Assembly (NCBI GenBank): GCA_007115705.1
Contig: QXEO01001868.1
Location: 124,001-188,000 of the forward strand
DNA: 64,000 nucleotides
DNA from: Dactylis glomerata
Taxonomy: Eukaryota > Streptophyta > Magnoliopsida > Poales > Poaceae
Direction of reading: 5' to 3'
The position numbers and the translations under genes were made by a program. The notes under the pieces were generated by a model. It was not told the origin of the DNA, ran no database searches, and saw only the letters and a list, made by a program, of their open reading frames with translations. Shown here piece after piece: positions 44,217 to 56,954 of the stretch (positions are counted from its first letter, which is position 1; each line of letters begins with the position of its first letter).

Positions 44217-46075
44217 CGCCCCCGCGTCGTCCACCAAGGGCGACACGGGGAAACCCCACCGCCCAAGCCGCCGCCTCCTTCCCCGACTTACACTCCCCCC
44301 GCTGCCACAGGGAGGCTGTCCGACGGCGGAGGGCCATAGCGGATTGCCTCTTGTTCCTTTTTCCCCTAAAGCCCTCGACGGTCTTCTCTCATCTGACCCG
44401 CGATTGGTCTTCAAGGTAGGGATGGCAATGGGTACCCATCACCCGCATACCCGCCGGGTAAATACCCATTAAACGTACGGGTATGGGACAAAAAAAACCC
44501 ATGGGTATATAAATGGGAAAAATCTATACCATCGTGTAGAGCGGGTATGGGTATGGGATCCTAAAATACATACCCATATACCCAGATACCCATCTAATAG
44601 TTTGACATGTGGGCCTCTAGAGTATCAGCGTACTAAATTAATACAGTGCTATTATGCGCAAGTGTGGTTATTTATGAGAATGTGTTGTTGTTCACAAGTA
44701 TGTGTTGTCGTTTATAATATGTTGTTTTTAAATTATGGTTATATGTTGTTTATGACTATTTTTTTGCTCAAATTGAAGTATTGTAAATACGGGTATTTTT
44801 ACCCGCGGGTATCCATTTACCCTGGCGGGTGACAGATATGGGAAAAATTTATACCCGTTGACGGATATGGGTACGGGTGATGGGTAAGATCAAGGGAGAT
44901 GGGTACGGGTATGGGGTGGTTCCACCCGCACCCATACCCTGCGGGTGCCCTCCCTACTTCAAGGTCATCAGCAACTCCCGCAGTCTCCTGGCCGACCTGG
45001 TCTTTGGCGCCGCCGCTCGCAGGGTGTTGACTGGCTAGCCGTCCAGGATGCGCCCCACCAGATTCTCCCCTGCGATGCGGACAAGGTCGGCATGTCCTTC
45101 TTCAGGACCCGTGGTCTCGTATCGGCTGCGTTGCTGCCCGCCTGCCAAAGGGCAAGATGGGGACCGGGAATCGGCAACTGTTCGCGGACGCGCGTGTGTC
45201 TTCAAGATGGCGGATTGCATTTACGAGGCAGTGGAGCGCTGAACAAGATTTTCAACAGGTTTCCATTGGCACAGTACATGACAGGACTGAGGATTGCTTT
45301 GCGGGGTACTCAGTTCCCCGATCAGATTTTCGTGCCTGCAATTTGGTCGTCGGCTTTCATAGCGATCGGCCATGGCCAAATATAGAGCTGCCATCCGGGT
45401 GCCACTTTGGTCGGCACATGCAGTACGCCATGGCATCTTTTTGATGCGATTACCGTGGTGCTGAGAATAATGAGTAAGATCAAGGTGGTTGGCGCTAGAT
45501 GACCATTGGATCTCAATGGCTATTGTCCAGTTCGAGATCTTCAGGGACGACGGAAGCAAGTTTGGATGTGGTGAAGACCATGAGTCGACTAATTGGTGTT
45601 TCGCAGCAGTCTCGGCAAGGGGGCGGCAACACATGGGGACTACATTCTTGCTGGTGCTCTTTGGCACCAAGTCTTGATTTCCGGAGTGAAAACCCTATGT
45701 CTGACGTTCACTGGTTGTAGGTAATGATGGATCTCTATTGGTCTCTTTGTTGAAGGCATTGTCTGGAGTAGTTCAGTCGGACTTTCTTCGGGATGAGAAC
45801 CTTTGATCTATGATCAAGCGACGATGGTGTTTGTGCACTGTTTCCTTCATGTAAGCGTTGTTCTTGAAGAACCTTTTTTGCAGTCCGGGTGTGGCATTTG
45901 GTGGTGGTAGTTTCTGCTGCTTCGCGGATCTGTTCGGCGGGGCTTTTTTTTTGCTGTTTCTTTCTTTTTTGCTGTGTGCATCATTATTGTCTTGACTAGC
46001 TCTTGACATCGCGTTGTTGCAGATACTGGGTGTAATTATATCCGTTTGATATTAACATATTCCCTTTATCGAAAA
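44217..46075 (+). mobile_element. LINE-derived non-autonomous retroelement
   Basis: It is bounded by a 13-bp direct duplication AGTACATCCTAGC (44204-44216 and 46076-46088) and ends TATCGAAAAA, a short A-tail. The 5' end is GC-rich (CGCCCCCGCG and following) like plant LINE 5' UTRs. The 3' end has TTGATATTAACATATTCCC, typical of grass LINEs. Excluding an inserted hAT element it is about 1.31 kb, and I see no endonuclease or reverse transcriptase. An internally deleted LINE or a long SINE-like parasite fits. The left duplication overlaps the TTA of the MITE. Confidence 0.78.
44417..44956. mobile_element. hAT-type non-autonomous element
   Basis: 540 bp, starting TAGGGATGGCAATGGG and ending GGGTGCCCTCCCTA, which gives imperfect terminal inverted repeats. 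An 8-bp duplication CTTCAAGG lies at 44409-44416 and 44957-44964; eight bases is the hAT hallmark. The interior is rich in GGGTA(C/T)CC-like words and has no transposase. Confidence 0.88.
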
Positions 46076-46088
46076 AGTACATCCTAGC

Positions 46089-46890
46089 GTCCAGGTTGTG
46101 CAGCGCGCGGCAGCCATGTTGTCTCTCACGAGAGGCAGTACTTTTGAGTTACATGATTATTTCTCACCCATTTATTAGTTCTGCATGGCTCCATGCTTCA
46201 GAGCATGGCTTCCTTTACCGCGGCTACATGCTTCATATCATGTCTCCCTTGGGCCTTGGTGGAGGCGCCATGCGCACACTATCCTTTCTATGCTCACCAA
46301 AATCTGTTTAACCGGTTCGGTCAAATGGTGTGAAGATTTGGAATGATCTGGCACAACACTCTACACGAAAAGTATAAACTCGAACAGCAAAAGGCACGCA
46401 GTTTTTCTTTCCCTCGCCCCTAACTTTTTCGATGATATTACATCCAGCAATATTCTTTTTGCTACAGCTTCTTCTAAAAGAGTAATGCGTGCCTCGGTGC
46501 CTGAGTGCAAATGATGACATCCAGAAGTAGAAAATATAAAGCTTGCAGAAAGTAGCTAGCCGGTGATCACCCATGATGCCGGTGAGACGGCGAGTGGCAT
46601 GTAGGCCAGGAGAACGCCGGCGAGGTGCGCGACCGCGACTCCGTGTGCAGGGCTGCAACTTGCACACTAACGAGGCGTACAATGGCGAACCCTATGTGGA
46701 TGAGCAGGGCTGCAACGCTCATGCGGGCGAGGCCTACGGCGGGAAAAAGGCACCCACTTGGCAGAATTTTTTGGGAAAGATGTTTCTAAAGTCATCGATC
46801 GTTGTAGCTTTGGAAAAATATCCTGAAATCTTTTAAGACTTGGACTAGAAATATGATACCGATGGGTCTGAGCACCTTGCATCGAACCAC
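46089..46890. other. Upstream region of the receptor kinase gene
   Basis: No supported coding sequence. A short plus-strand open frame (46573-46836) contains an imperfect internal duplication around CAGGGCTGCAAC (about 46637 and 46707) but no known domain. It probably holds the distal promoter of the kinase gene. Confidence 0.4.
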
Positions 46891-46898
46891 TATATAAG
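46891..46898 (+). promoter_or_regulatory. TATA box of the LRR receptor kinase gene
   Basis: TATATAAG lies 87 bases before the ATG at 46978, which predicts transcription from about 46920 and a leader of roughly 55 bases. Confidence 0.6.
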
Positions 46899-46977
46899 TT
46901 CCCCGCAACAAACTGAGATAATCAGAGTACAAGCAAGTTTCCAGTCTGCAGACAGGCCTTGCAAGTGTCGCCTAACC

Positions 46978-49900
46978 ATGTTTATCTTGCTAATCATGGG
47001 GTTTTTCGTGTTTGCCTCCGTTTGTCTCCCATGTTCGCCCAGTCCCGAGCATGTAGCCACCTTGTCCAGAGCCGAAACTACCACAACAAGCGCCACTGAC
47101 CTCCAAGCGCTCATGTCATTCAGGTCACTGATAAAAGGAGATCCACTGCAAGCTCTGAATTCATGGGGAAACCAGTCGATCCCTATGTGCCGATGGCGCG
47201 GCGTACTATGCGGCTCGCGTGGCCACCGTCGTGGCCGTGTCGTAGCGCTGGATCTTCATGGGCTCAACCTTGTCGGCACCATTGCGTCTGCCATAGGTAA
47301 TCTAACTTACCTTAGGTGGTTGGGCCTCCAAGAGAACCGCTTGCATGGTACCATGCCATCAGAGCTTGGATACCTTGTAGAACTTGAGAATCTGAACCTC
47401 AGCAGCAACTCCATCCGTGGGAATATCCCACCGGCGCTGACCTCTTGTGTGCAGCTTCAAGTTGTTTGCCTCAGCCACAACAACCTGCAAGGGGTGATAC
47501 CTTCCGCCTTTGGTTTCTTATCAAACCTTCAAGTTATTGCTCTGGGTTTCAACAAGATAGTAGGAGAAATCCCAACAGATGTTGCAAATCTTAGAAACCT
47601 AACCGGTTTATATCTTGGCTCCAATGGTCTAACAGGTCCTGTTCCTGCTTCTTTTGGAAACCTTCAGAAATTACGATTTCTGTATCTTGGGAAGAACCAG
47701 CTCTCAGGTCCTATTCCACCTTCCCTAGGAAACATGTCATCTCTACTAGTTCTGGATGTCCAAATCAATGGCCTAAGTGGTAGCATCCCTGAATCATTAG
47801 GAAATCTGAATCTCCTTGGTATCCTTTCTCTCACATCAAATAGTCTTACAGGTTCAATCCCGCACACTCTTGGAAAACTCAGCTCTCTCGTTGGGATTTA
47901 TCTGAACGGGAATCAGCTGCAGGGTTCTATACCACCTTCGGTTTATAATCTTTCATCCCTCCAAACTATTAGCGTCCAATACAACAACCTCAGTGGGCCC
48001 ATTTCGGATGACATGGGTAATAAGTTTCCAGGACTCCAACAACTTGCCTTAGATAAAAATCAGTTTCATGGGCCCATCCCAGAGTCTATGTGCAATGCTT
48101 CAATGCTTGTACTTTTTCAACTAAACAACAACTTTCTTTCCGGAGTCATTCCAAAATGCCTTGGAGCCAACATGAAGAGCTTGTCTTTTGTGTATCTCAC
48201 AGTTAATCAGCTAGAAGCACGGAATGATGCGGATTGGGGCTTCATTTCTAGCTTGACAAACTGTAGTATGCTGCAGGACTTAACTCTAGGTTTTAACGAA
48301 CTAGAAGGAGTGCTGCCAAATTCAATAGCTAATCTTTCCACAAATTTTATAACTCTGGGGGTGGATGATAACATGCTACGGGGAAATATACCCGAAGGAA
48401 TTGGAAACTTAGTCAACATGCAAAACTTACACTTGGAAAATAATTTCCTACATGGAAACATTCCTCAATCCATTGGCGATCTTGGAATGCTGGAGGAACT
48501 CTACTTGTCAAACAATAGTTTATCTGGACCGATTCCACCAACACTTGGAAATCTCACGGCGTTAAATACCCTCGACCTCAGCCTAAATTTTCTTACTGGC
48601 CCTATACCACCCAGCCTTAGAAGATGCCCTTTGGAGACACTGATCCTAGCATTCAATCAGCTTGTCGGTCCAATACCAAAAGAGATTTCCCTCATATCTA
48701 CACTATCTGTTGGCTTGGAGCTCCAAGGCAACATGTTAACTGGGGCATTTCCTTCAGAAGTTGGCAATCTAGTAAATCTTGGATCTCTTAATGTGTCTGA
48801 CAATAGGATATCTGGCTTAATTCCGCCCTCTCTAGCTCAGTGCCAAAGTTTGGAGTACCTCAGTCTCAGCGGAAATCTATTTCAAGGAACAATTCCATCA
48901 TCAATGTCACAGCTAAAAGGCCTTCTAGTTCTTGATGTTTCAAGAAACAACTTGTCTGGGAGCATCCCAGTCTTCCTCGGGGACATGCACGGGCTCATTA
49001 CCCTCAACATATCATTCAACAACTTTGAAGGTGAACTCCCGGAACGTGGATTATTTCTGAATGCAAGTGCAGCCCTGATTGAAGGGAACTATGGCTTGTG
49101 TGGAGGTATCCCCCGATTTAACTTGCCTCCGTGCTCAAGCCATACTTCTAAGAAGTGGTCTCGCAAGCTTGTTGTGCTGATCTCAGTAGGCATCACAGTT
49201 TTCTGCATTGTCTTGGTACTATTTGTACTACTTGCACAACGGAATTTGAGAAGCAAGTTTGCAAAGATGACAAGGGTTCCATCACTCCATGAAGGACAAC
49301 ACATGCGGGTTACATATGGTGAACTAGTGAAAGCAACAAGTGGGTTTGCTTCTGAGAACCTCTTAGGCAAAGGAAGCTTCAGCTCAGTGTACAGAGGAAC
49401 AATGATGGAAGGTGATCACGAAGTTATTGTCGCTGTTAAGGTGATCAACCTCCAGCAGCGAGGGGCATCTCAAAGCTTTGTTGCAGAATGCGAGACCTTA
49501 AGACGCGTTAGACATCGCAACCTTGTGAAGATATTGACCGTGTGCTCAAGTATTGATTTCAGGGGCCTCGACTTCAAAGCTCTCGTGTTTGAGTTTATGC
49601 CAAATGGAAATATAGACCAATGGCTACACAACCATCTCCTGGAAGATGGGGCCCATGAGATGCTCAGTCTTATCAAGAGGATAGATATTGCCATTGATGT
49701 AGCTTCGGCACTCGAATATCTTCACAACTATAAGCCAGTGCCAATAGTTCATTGTGATCTGAAGCCAAGCAATATTCTCCTCGATAATAACAAGGTTGCC
49801 CGTGTGGGTGACTTTGGGCTTGCAAGGTTCCTGTATCAAGATGATACTAGCCTCCCAGAGATATCAAGTGGTTGGGCTACAAGAAGGGGAACGACTGGAT

Positions 49901-50659
49901 ATGCTGCCCCAGGTTTGCCATTAACAACCACTTCTCATTTTTGTATGGTAATGTCTTTAATTTACAACCTTTGTTTAGTGGTCTCAATTCTGAAGATATA
50001 CGAACGCTTCTATGAACTACAGCAAATAAAAAGAATTTAATTTTCACTATTTATCTACTTAGAGTTGTCTGCATTTTTAGAAAGTCAGAGTAATATATAA
50101 GCAAATACCCATTCTGTCTTACTGATGAAAAATTGTTATCCCAAATAGTAAGTCATTTCCATGAAAAAACACTAAATTATTTGACAAAACTCGGTCTTAT
50201 TTTCTTCATGACTGACATGCCTTCTCATTGGAAACTAATTTCATATGCATGTCTCTTCCAGAGTATGGTCAAGGAAATGAAGTCTCGGTCTATGGTGATA
50301 TCTACAGCTTTGGAATACTGCTGTTAGAGTTGTTTACTGGTAAAAGGCCAACGGATGGTGAGTTTCTGCAGGATCTAAATCTACATAGGTACGTTGAGAT
50401 AGCACTGAGAAACCAAGCCAGCAACATGGTGGATCTCTGCTTACCATCTTCACTGGGGGAAGGGACAGAAATAACTTCCGCATCTGAGAGGGTCACGGTG
50501 ATGAGAACTGCATGCATCACTTCAGTCCTGCACATTGGGATACTGTGTTCGAAGGAAATACCAACTGATAGAATGCAGATTGGTGATGCTACGAGAGAGC
50601 TACTTGCAATCAGAGACAAGTACGGCACACCCCTTTTGAGGGAAGGTGAATCCATCTAA
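46978..50659 (+). CDS. LRR receptor-like kinase, subfamily XII (Xa21-like), two exons
   Basis: Exon 1 is 46978-49912. The intron is 49913-50261 (GT...AG, 349 bp, phase 1). Exon 2 is 50262-50659. Together they encode 1110 residues. In order: signal peptide (about 1-25), LRR N-cap (about 40-85), about 25 leucine-rich repeats, C-cap, one membrane segment (about 731-753) and a kinase. Kinase landmarks: G-loop GKGSFSSV from residue 797, Lys821, HCD at 925-927, DFG at 945-947. The intron splits the APE codon region, as in Xa21-type genes. HCD in place of HRD makes it a non-RD kinase, the class typical of pattern-recognition receptors (Xa21, FLS2, EFR). It likely spans the plasma membrane and signals in immunity, ligand unknown. 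Without splicing the frame ends at 50040. No disabling mutation is visible. Confidence 0.93.
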
Positions 50660-50714
50660 ATGCTCAGTGTGTTAGAACAGCTAGTATCTTCCCATGTCTT
50701 GTTGTTACAGAACA

Positions 50715-50720
50715 AATAAA
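50715..50720 (+). terminator. Poly(A) signal of the receptor kinase gene
   Basis: AATAAA lies 56 bases after the stop. A second AATAAA follows near 50775. Confidence 0.5.
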
Positions 50721-51463
50721 ACTGGTGCAAATATAAACCGTATTTGATTTAGCTATATTAGAATATTTCTGAGTAAATAAAGTAGTAAACATATTTGGTT
50801 GTAATCTCCTTCCGGTGTTGGACAACTAACTAGATACCATGCAAGGCGAGAGCCGAAAGGGCATCACGCTTTAACCGAACTATTTTTGTTTCCGTATGTG
50901 GTATCAGAGACTAATCCTTAAGCAAACTTCATATATGGTACCAGAGCTTAGTCCTAAAGAAACATCAATCAAGTCGACCTATTCTGAATTTGGTCTAGCA
51001 ATCGGTGCCTCTCCTGGCCACCAGGTGGCGGAGAAGCTCAACGGGAACAATCACCTGCTACCCTCTCTCTCAAAAAAAAAAGAACAATCACCTCTTGTGG
51101 AAGCCGCAAGTACGTACTTCCCGAGGTGAGGGGAGCCCAGCTCACAGCTTCCTTGATGGCACAACAACTGAATTTTCATGAGCAATTTAACCTTTAGTGC
51201 TGAACATATTAACTTTCCAAGTGATACAAAAGTACTAATTAATCATCAGATCTTTTAGGAGGCACCATAAGAATTGGGGTAACATACTAACAAATACGAA
51301 TGGTTCACGCTATTGCTAATCACTAGCAAGGCAACCAGGCAAGTTACACTATACTAAAATCCTCAACAAAGGATTTCAACTTAGAATGAGATGTTTCTCC
51401 AAATTCACAGCAGTAATTGGCATCAAATCCTCTTCAACACAGAGAAAAAGTACTAGTACTCAC
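50721..51463. other. Intergenic sequence 3' of the receptor kinase
   Basis: No gene or classified repeat recognised. An A-rich run (near 51070) follows CTCTCTCTC. Confidence 0.4.
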
Positions 51464-51640
51464 GGTGTGAGCAGCTCGGTGCGAAACGGAGAGCCGTCTG
51501 TGATGCAGGTGTACACTTCCCTGTTCACGACTAGGTTCCCGAAGCCGCCGCCATCCTCGCGCTACGAGCTTCCGGCGAGACGAAGAGGGCGCGAATTTGG
51601 TGGAATATTTGCGGCGAAGGCAGACAAATAGGAGGAATTT
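51464..51640 (-). other. Possible first-exon remnant of an unidentified gene
   Basis: A GC-rich minus-strand stretch encodes about 30 residues without a stop (NREVYTCITDGSPFRTELL) and ends at a consensus splice donor GTGAGT (51463 downward). A TAG lies upstream in that frame and no in-frame ATG is present. The nearby ATG opens another, very short frame. It could be a decayed first exon or chance. I do not recognise the product. Confidence 0.25.
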
Positions 51641-51659
51641 GTCGATTGCCCAGGAAAGA

Positions 51660-53570
51660 TTCACACAGCCTCACAAAGTCTTGAATGTAGAGAAAAGGAA
51701 AAAAGACAAAATTACATATCGTAACGAGCAATTGTAATCTCGCCTAAACTGGAGCATCAATACGTAAGCTATGCGGTCATCTATATTGGGAAAAAATATC
51801 CCTCGCCATAGCTTTCAAACATACACAGACCTCCGTAAATAGGCCTCGGTTCTCCAAACGCTGCAGAGAAGACCACACACAAAGAGTACAGATAGCTCTA
51901 TAGATAACCTGCAAAATAGAAAAAAAATTATTATTAAACACAATATCATTTCTACATAGCCATAGCGACCAAATAAAGGCAATCGCTCACACCCTAATAT
52001 GCTTTTTAAACCTATTATCAATGTCATTTAGCCAGTTCCCAAATATATTGGTGATACTGCGTGGCGGAAACAAGGTTGAAGCTACTTGGATGACTGACCA
52101 TATAGACCTGGCGAAATGACATTGGAAGAATAAATGTTTTATTGATTCATTTTGATGACAAAAAACACATTTCTTACTTTCATGCCAATTCTGTTTTGCA
52201 AGATTATCTTTAGTTAAAATAACTCATTTACGTAGGTACCATCCGAATACCTTTATCCGTAACGGAATCTTCAACTTCCAAAGCTTATTACTATTAACTG
52301 AATCGATTGGCACATCGGGTAAAATGAGAGCATTGTACATAGAAGCTACTGAAAACTTGCCATTCTCATGGAAGTTCCAACGAATTCGTCATGTCCAGGT
52401 TGCAGTTAGATATTTGCCAAACGATGAAGTAAGGCATGCCAAGAAACAAGCCTTTGACCAGACAAATCTCTTCTAAAAGCCACATTCAGAGGAGATGTCT
52501 CCATAACTTTGGCTATATTATCACCTTTGTGATGCACAATGCTATACAATGCTGGATACTGTTCACGAAGAGTGGCATTACCAAGCCATTTATCTTTCCA
52601 CAACCTTATTCTCCGACCCATCCTTAATAGAGAAAGAACCTAGGCCAAAGAAAAAATTATTTATTGCCATAAGCCCTGCCCAAAAATGCGAATCACCCGG
52701 CTTTCATAGAACCTGAGATAATGCTTTTGGACCAATGTATTTCCTCTTAAGAATAGATTGCCACATACCTTCCTCAGTAAGTAGCTTAAACAGCCACTTT
52801 CTCAGTAGGGCAGTATTAATTCTTGACCTCAAGGTTATGAATACCAAGAGTCCAAGCCCACCCTGGTCTTTTGGAGAGCACACGACACTCCATTTAGCCA
52901 ATCGATATTTCTTTTTCTCACTATCCCCTTGCCAAAAGAATCTAGACCGGTAATAATCCAGCTTATGTAAGACTCTTTTTGGCAAGAGAAATAATGAAAT
53001 CATATGCAGTACCATATTAGATAGTACCGAATTAATGAGTATCAGTCTTCCTCCTAGAGACAGCAATTTACCTTTCCAACTACTAAGGCGCTTTTGTAGT
53101 CTTTTCTCGACTATTTTCCATTCGGCAAGTGTAAGTCTCCGATAATGAATCGGAATCCCCAAATACCTCATAGGAAAATGTTCCTGCCCACAACCGAATA
53201 ATTCGGTGTAGGTATTGACTTCGTCGAGGGCTTCACCAAAGCAAAACAATTCGCTTTTATGGAAATTTATTTTTAGAACAGATAGTTGCTCAAAAGCTGA
53301 AAGGATTAATTTCAGGTTCTGTGCTTTCTCTATGTCATGTTCCATAAAAAGACGGAAAAATGACATACGCCCATCAGTTAAACAGGCTTCGTTTTTGTTT
53401 AGGAGTATGTTTTGCGCGGGCAAAAAAAACATTTTCCCTACTAAAAATATCTGTATGACAGTTTTTTGCGGGAAAATAAAATCTGGAGAATTACCCACTC
53501 ATAGAGCCATAGGCGACAGGGCAACGCTGAGCGTCCCCCGGGGGATCAAATCCCCCGATCCCTCGGATCC
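51660..53570 (-). pseudogene. LINE ORF2 remnant: RT C-terminal part and zf-RVT
   Basis: The best open part (53498-52704, 264 residues) matches the C-terminal half of plant LINE reverse transcriptase: FMEHDIEKAQNLKLIL, LKINFHKSELFCFG, RYLGIPIHYRR, RSRFFWQ and KDQGGLGLLV. Further left come RLWKDKWLGN (52600) and a zinc-finger-like zf-RVT block with KVFGWYLRK and CVFCHQNESIKHLFFQC (about 52100-52230). The YADD catalytic region is missing just upstream and stops occur, so it is dead. Its right edge is cut by element E. Confidence 0.82.
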
Positions 53571-54967
53571 TGATGACCCACAAGTATAGGGGATCGCAAT
53601 AGTCTTCGAGGGAAGTAAAACCCAAATTTATTGATTCGACACAAGGGGAGCCAAAGAATATTTATAAGCCTTAACAGATGAGTTGTCAATTCAGCTGCAC
53701 CTGGAAACAGACTTGATCGCGGTGGTTTATCAGTAGCAACAGCTTTATAGTGGTGATAGTAGCAAAACAGTAACAACAATAATAAAATAAAAGCAGTAAT
53801 AGTAGCAATAGTAAACAGTAGGATTAAAGACTGTAGGCATATGGATGGATGTACGGGCGTTGCATGGATAAGATAATTCATGAAATCAGTGAGACATGGG
53901 CATTGCAGATAAATAATGATAAAGCATCCTAGTACTAAACAATCATAGGCATGTATTCTGTATATAGTCGTACGTGCTCACATTGAGAAACTTGCACGAC
54001 ATCTTTTGTCCTACCAGCCTGTTGCAGCAGGGCCTCAAGGGAAACTACTGGTAATTAAGGTACTCCTTTTAATAAAGTACCGGAGCAAAGCATTAACACT
54101 CGGTGAACACATGTGATCCTCACATCATAGTCATCCCCTCCGGTTATCCCAATTTCGGTCACTTTAGGGCCTCGGGTTTCGGACAACAATATGTGTAAAC
54201 AACTTGCAGGTAAGATCATAAACAACAAGTATCATCATAAAACAATAACAAGTTCAGATCTGAGATCATGGCACTCGGGCCTAAAGTGACAAGCATTAAG
54301 CACAACAAGTTGCAACAATGTCATAAGCACTAATGGTAGATACTAGGCACTATACCCTAACAATCTCATAGCAAATTACATGGATGATTTCACCCAATCC
54401 CCATCATCCCCTTCGCCTACAACGGGAATTACTCACACATGGATGGGGGAGTCATGGATGGTTGATAGAGAGGCGTCGGTGATAATGGTGATGAAGATCT
54501 CCTCCAAATCCCCGTCCCGGCAGGGTGCCAGAACAGATTTTCTGGTTCCGAATCGCGGTTTCTGATGGTGGCGGCGCAGCGGAAGTCTATGTGGGAAAAA
54601 CGTCGAACCCCCGCTCCTTTCAAGTCAGAGGGTATATATATGCGGAAGGAGGGGTCGAGGCGACGGCCGAGGCGGTCTCACCACAGGTGGGCGCGGCCAG
54701 GGCTGGGCCGCACCCCCTGGTGGTGAGCCCAGCTCCCAGCCTCTCTTCATCTCTCCTTCTGGCTCCGTGGGTCTTCTGGTAAAATAGGATTTTTGTAATA
54801 TTTTTTGGGATTTTTCCTAAAAGTCGGATTTCTGCACAAAAACAAGACACCAGGGCAATTCTGCTGAAAACGGCGTTAGTTTGTGTTAGTTGTATTCAAA
54901 ACATACAAATTAGAGGAGAAACAATAGCAAAAGTATTTGGGAAAGTAGATACATTTTGGACGTATCA
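53571..54967 (-). repeat. 3' LTR of Athila-like element E
   Basis: On the minus strand it begins TGATACGTCCAAAATG (54967) and ends GTGGGTCATCA (53571), 1397 bp. It contains a trinucleotide-rich stretch (about 53745-53825) and a GC-rich inverted-repeat module (54677-54728). The polypurine tract AAGCTTGGGGGGAGT (minus strand) adjoins at 54968-54982. The left flank is GATCC; the partner duplication is outside the window. Confidence 0.85.
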
Positions 54968-56954
54968 ACTCCCCCCAAGCTTAGCTATTTGCTTGTCCTC
55001 AAGCAATTCAGTTAACAACTGAGAGCGATAAAAGAGACTTTCACGGACACATTTGCTTCAGATGATGTAAATATACTCACTATATGATCAAGTACTCACG
55101 CAATTTATAATAAGAAACATGCAACCAATGTTACCTCATAGTCAAGCAAGCTATGAAAGAGTGCCAATGCACTAATAACAAGTATCATGAACATAAGAAG
55201 CTACAAGATTGTAGTGTTCATAAATGATATGGAAGAGTGGTATCCCGCTTGCCTTTATTTGTGGAGCAGAACATAAATGCTGAGGCACCTCTGAAGTTCA
55301 AGGGAAGACTAGAAGTAAAAAATATCAAAGATACAAGCATCAAAGTTATACCACAATTAACCGTGTTCTGGGACAAGCACATTACACTAAGAATAACAGC
55401 TATGCTCTCAAGAAGGTGCTTAAAGTTAGAAGATGAAGACTCAATATAAAAGTAAAAGAAATGCCCTTCGCAGAGGGAAGCAGTGATTTAACATGTGCTA
55501 GAGCTTTTCATTTGTAAAACAGAGATAAAAATTTATTTTGAAAGGTGGTTATTTCATGTAAACGACTGGCAATGGGGACTTGCTATCTTCCATAATAAAC
55601 AAGTGAGAGCGGTTCCGAGTTCTTTGAAAATTTGGCACATTGGTGCTCTTTTATAAAGCTTTGGTACTCCTCCCCACCTTTTTCCTGTCTCAAACCATGG
55701 CTAACCGATTCCATCGGGTGCCCACCAACTTTCACATACCATGGAGGAGAGCTCTTTTTCTTTTCTTTTTTAGATTAGATTACAGTGGTCTGACCAGCTC
55801 CCTTGCAAAATTAATAACGAGCAGATGAAGCTGCCTAGTTGAGGGGTACTCAATTTAATATGGAAGATAGCAATTCCGACCACTACGTCCTCATGAGCTA
55901 AAAACAGTGGCACAAAATGAGAAGTATTTGAAAGTTTGAAAGGTAGCACATGAAAATTTACTTGGAATGGCTTTGAAATACCATGCATAGGAATTTATAG
56001 TGGACTCTTTGGTAGACTTGGTTTTTGGTGATTGGATGCACGAGAAGTATTCCCTCTCAGTACAAGTGAAGGCTAGCAAAAGACTGGGAAGCGACAATCA
56101 AGAGAGCAATAGCTGTCATAATCATGCTTGCGACAAAACAAAATTAATATAGGCATAAAAATGATACAAGAACTCTGAGGCAAAGTAAATCATCGAGGCT
56201 TAATTGACTTTTTGTTCAGTCATATGCATGCTTGAGCATGTGCCAAGTCGATTCAAATAAAACTTTCAGAGGAGGATACCACAATAACATACCATATTAC
56301 AAATAAAACAATGCAAGCAAGCGTCTACATGACATGCTACAAACTATTAGTAAATTGGAACTAGTCATATGAGATCAAGAACTACAAAGCATCCATTAGA
56401 TAACATATACCTTACATGAACCGACTAAGCGTGTCCACATAGATGAGTATATGTACAAAAATGAAAACAAATAGAGTTCATACCAGCCTCTTACCACATC
56501 TCGGATTGTCATATGTCGTCATTATTGCCTTTCACTTATGTGGCTTGAATAATATGAAGTGAATACCAAGCTCTAATAGAGTCACGAAAGACTGAACTCT
56601 GCAACAAACTTTACAAAACCGAAGAAGAACAACAAATATTTTTGGGTTTTCGATTTTCAAAACAAGAACAGAAGGAAATAGCAACCAAAGCAAAATATTT
56701 TTGGATTTTTCAAATATATAACCAAAAATAGCAAGTAAAGCAAACCAAAGCTAGCAACTGAAAAGGCAAACAAAGAGAAACAACGGAACTATTTTTGGTC
56801 TTTTTGTGTTTGGGAAAGTAAACAATAGAACAAGAACAATAGAGAAAAGAAAGCGAACCATGGATATACAAAGTACCGACAAAATATGATAATGTAGATG
56901 AGTGAATCATCGGCGTACCTCCCCCCAAGCTTAGGCTTTTGGCCTAAGTGGAGA
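54968..56954 (-). mobile_element. Element E 3' noncoding region
   Basis: No supported gene. Read on the minus strand it is collinear in blocks with the 3' noncoding regions of A and A', for example TTTTGCTAGCCTTCACTTGTACTGAG (about 56057-56082) and GCTTCCCTCTGCGAAGGGC (about 55465-55483). A second polypurine tract (AAGCTTGGGGGGAGGT on the minus strand, about 56919-56934) lies at its far end. Confidence 0.7.

Noticed and set aside
44945..45385. Open frame of 146 codons inside the LINE-derived element
   Set aside because: It starts inside the hAT element and crosses its boundary; no domain is recognised.
49913..50040. Unspliced extension of the kinase frame to a stop at 50040
   Set aside because: It breaks the kinase after GYAAP; consensus GT/AG sites restore the expected continuation in exon 2.
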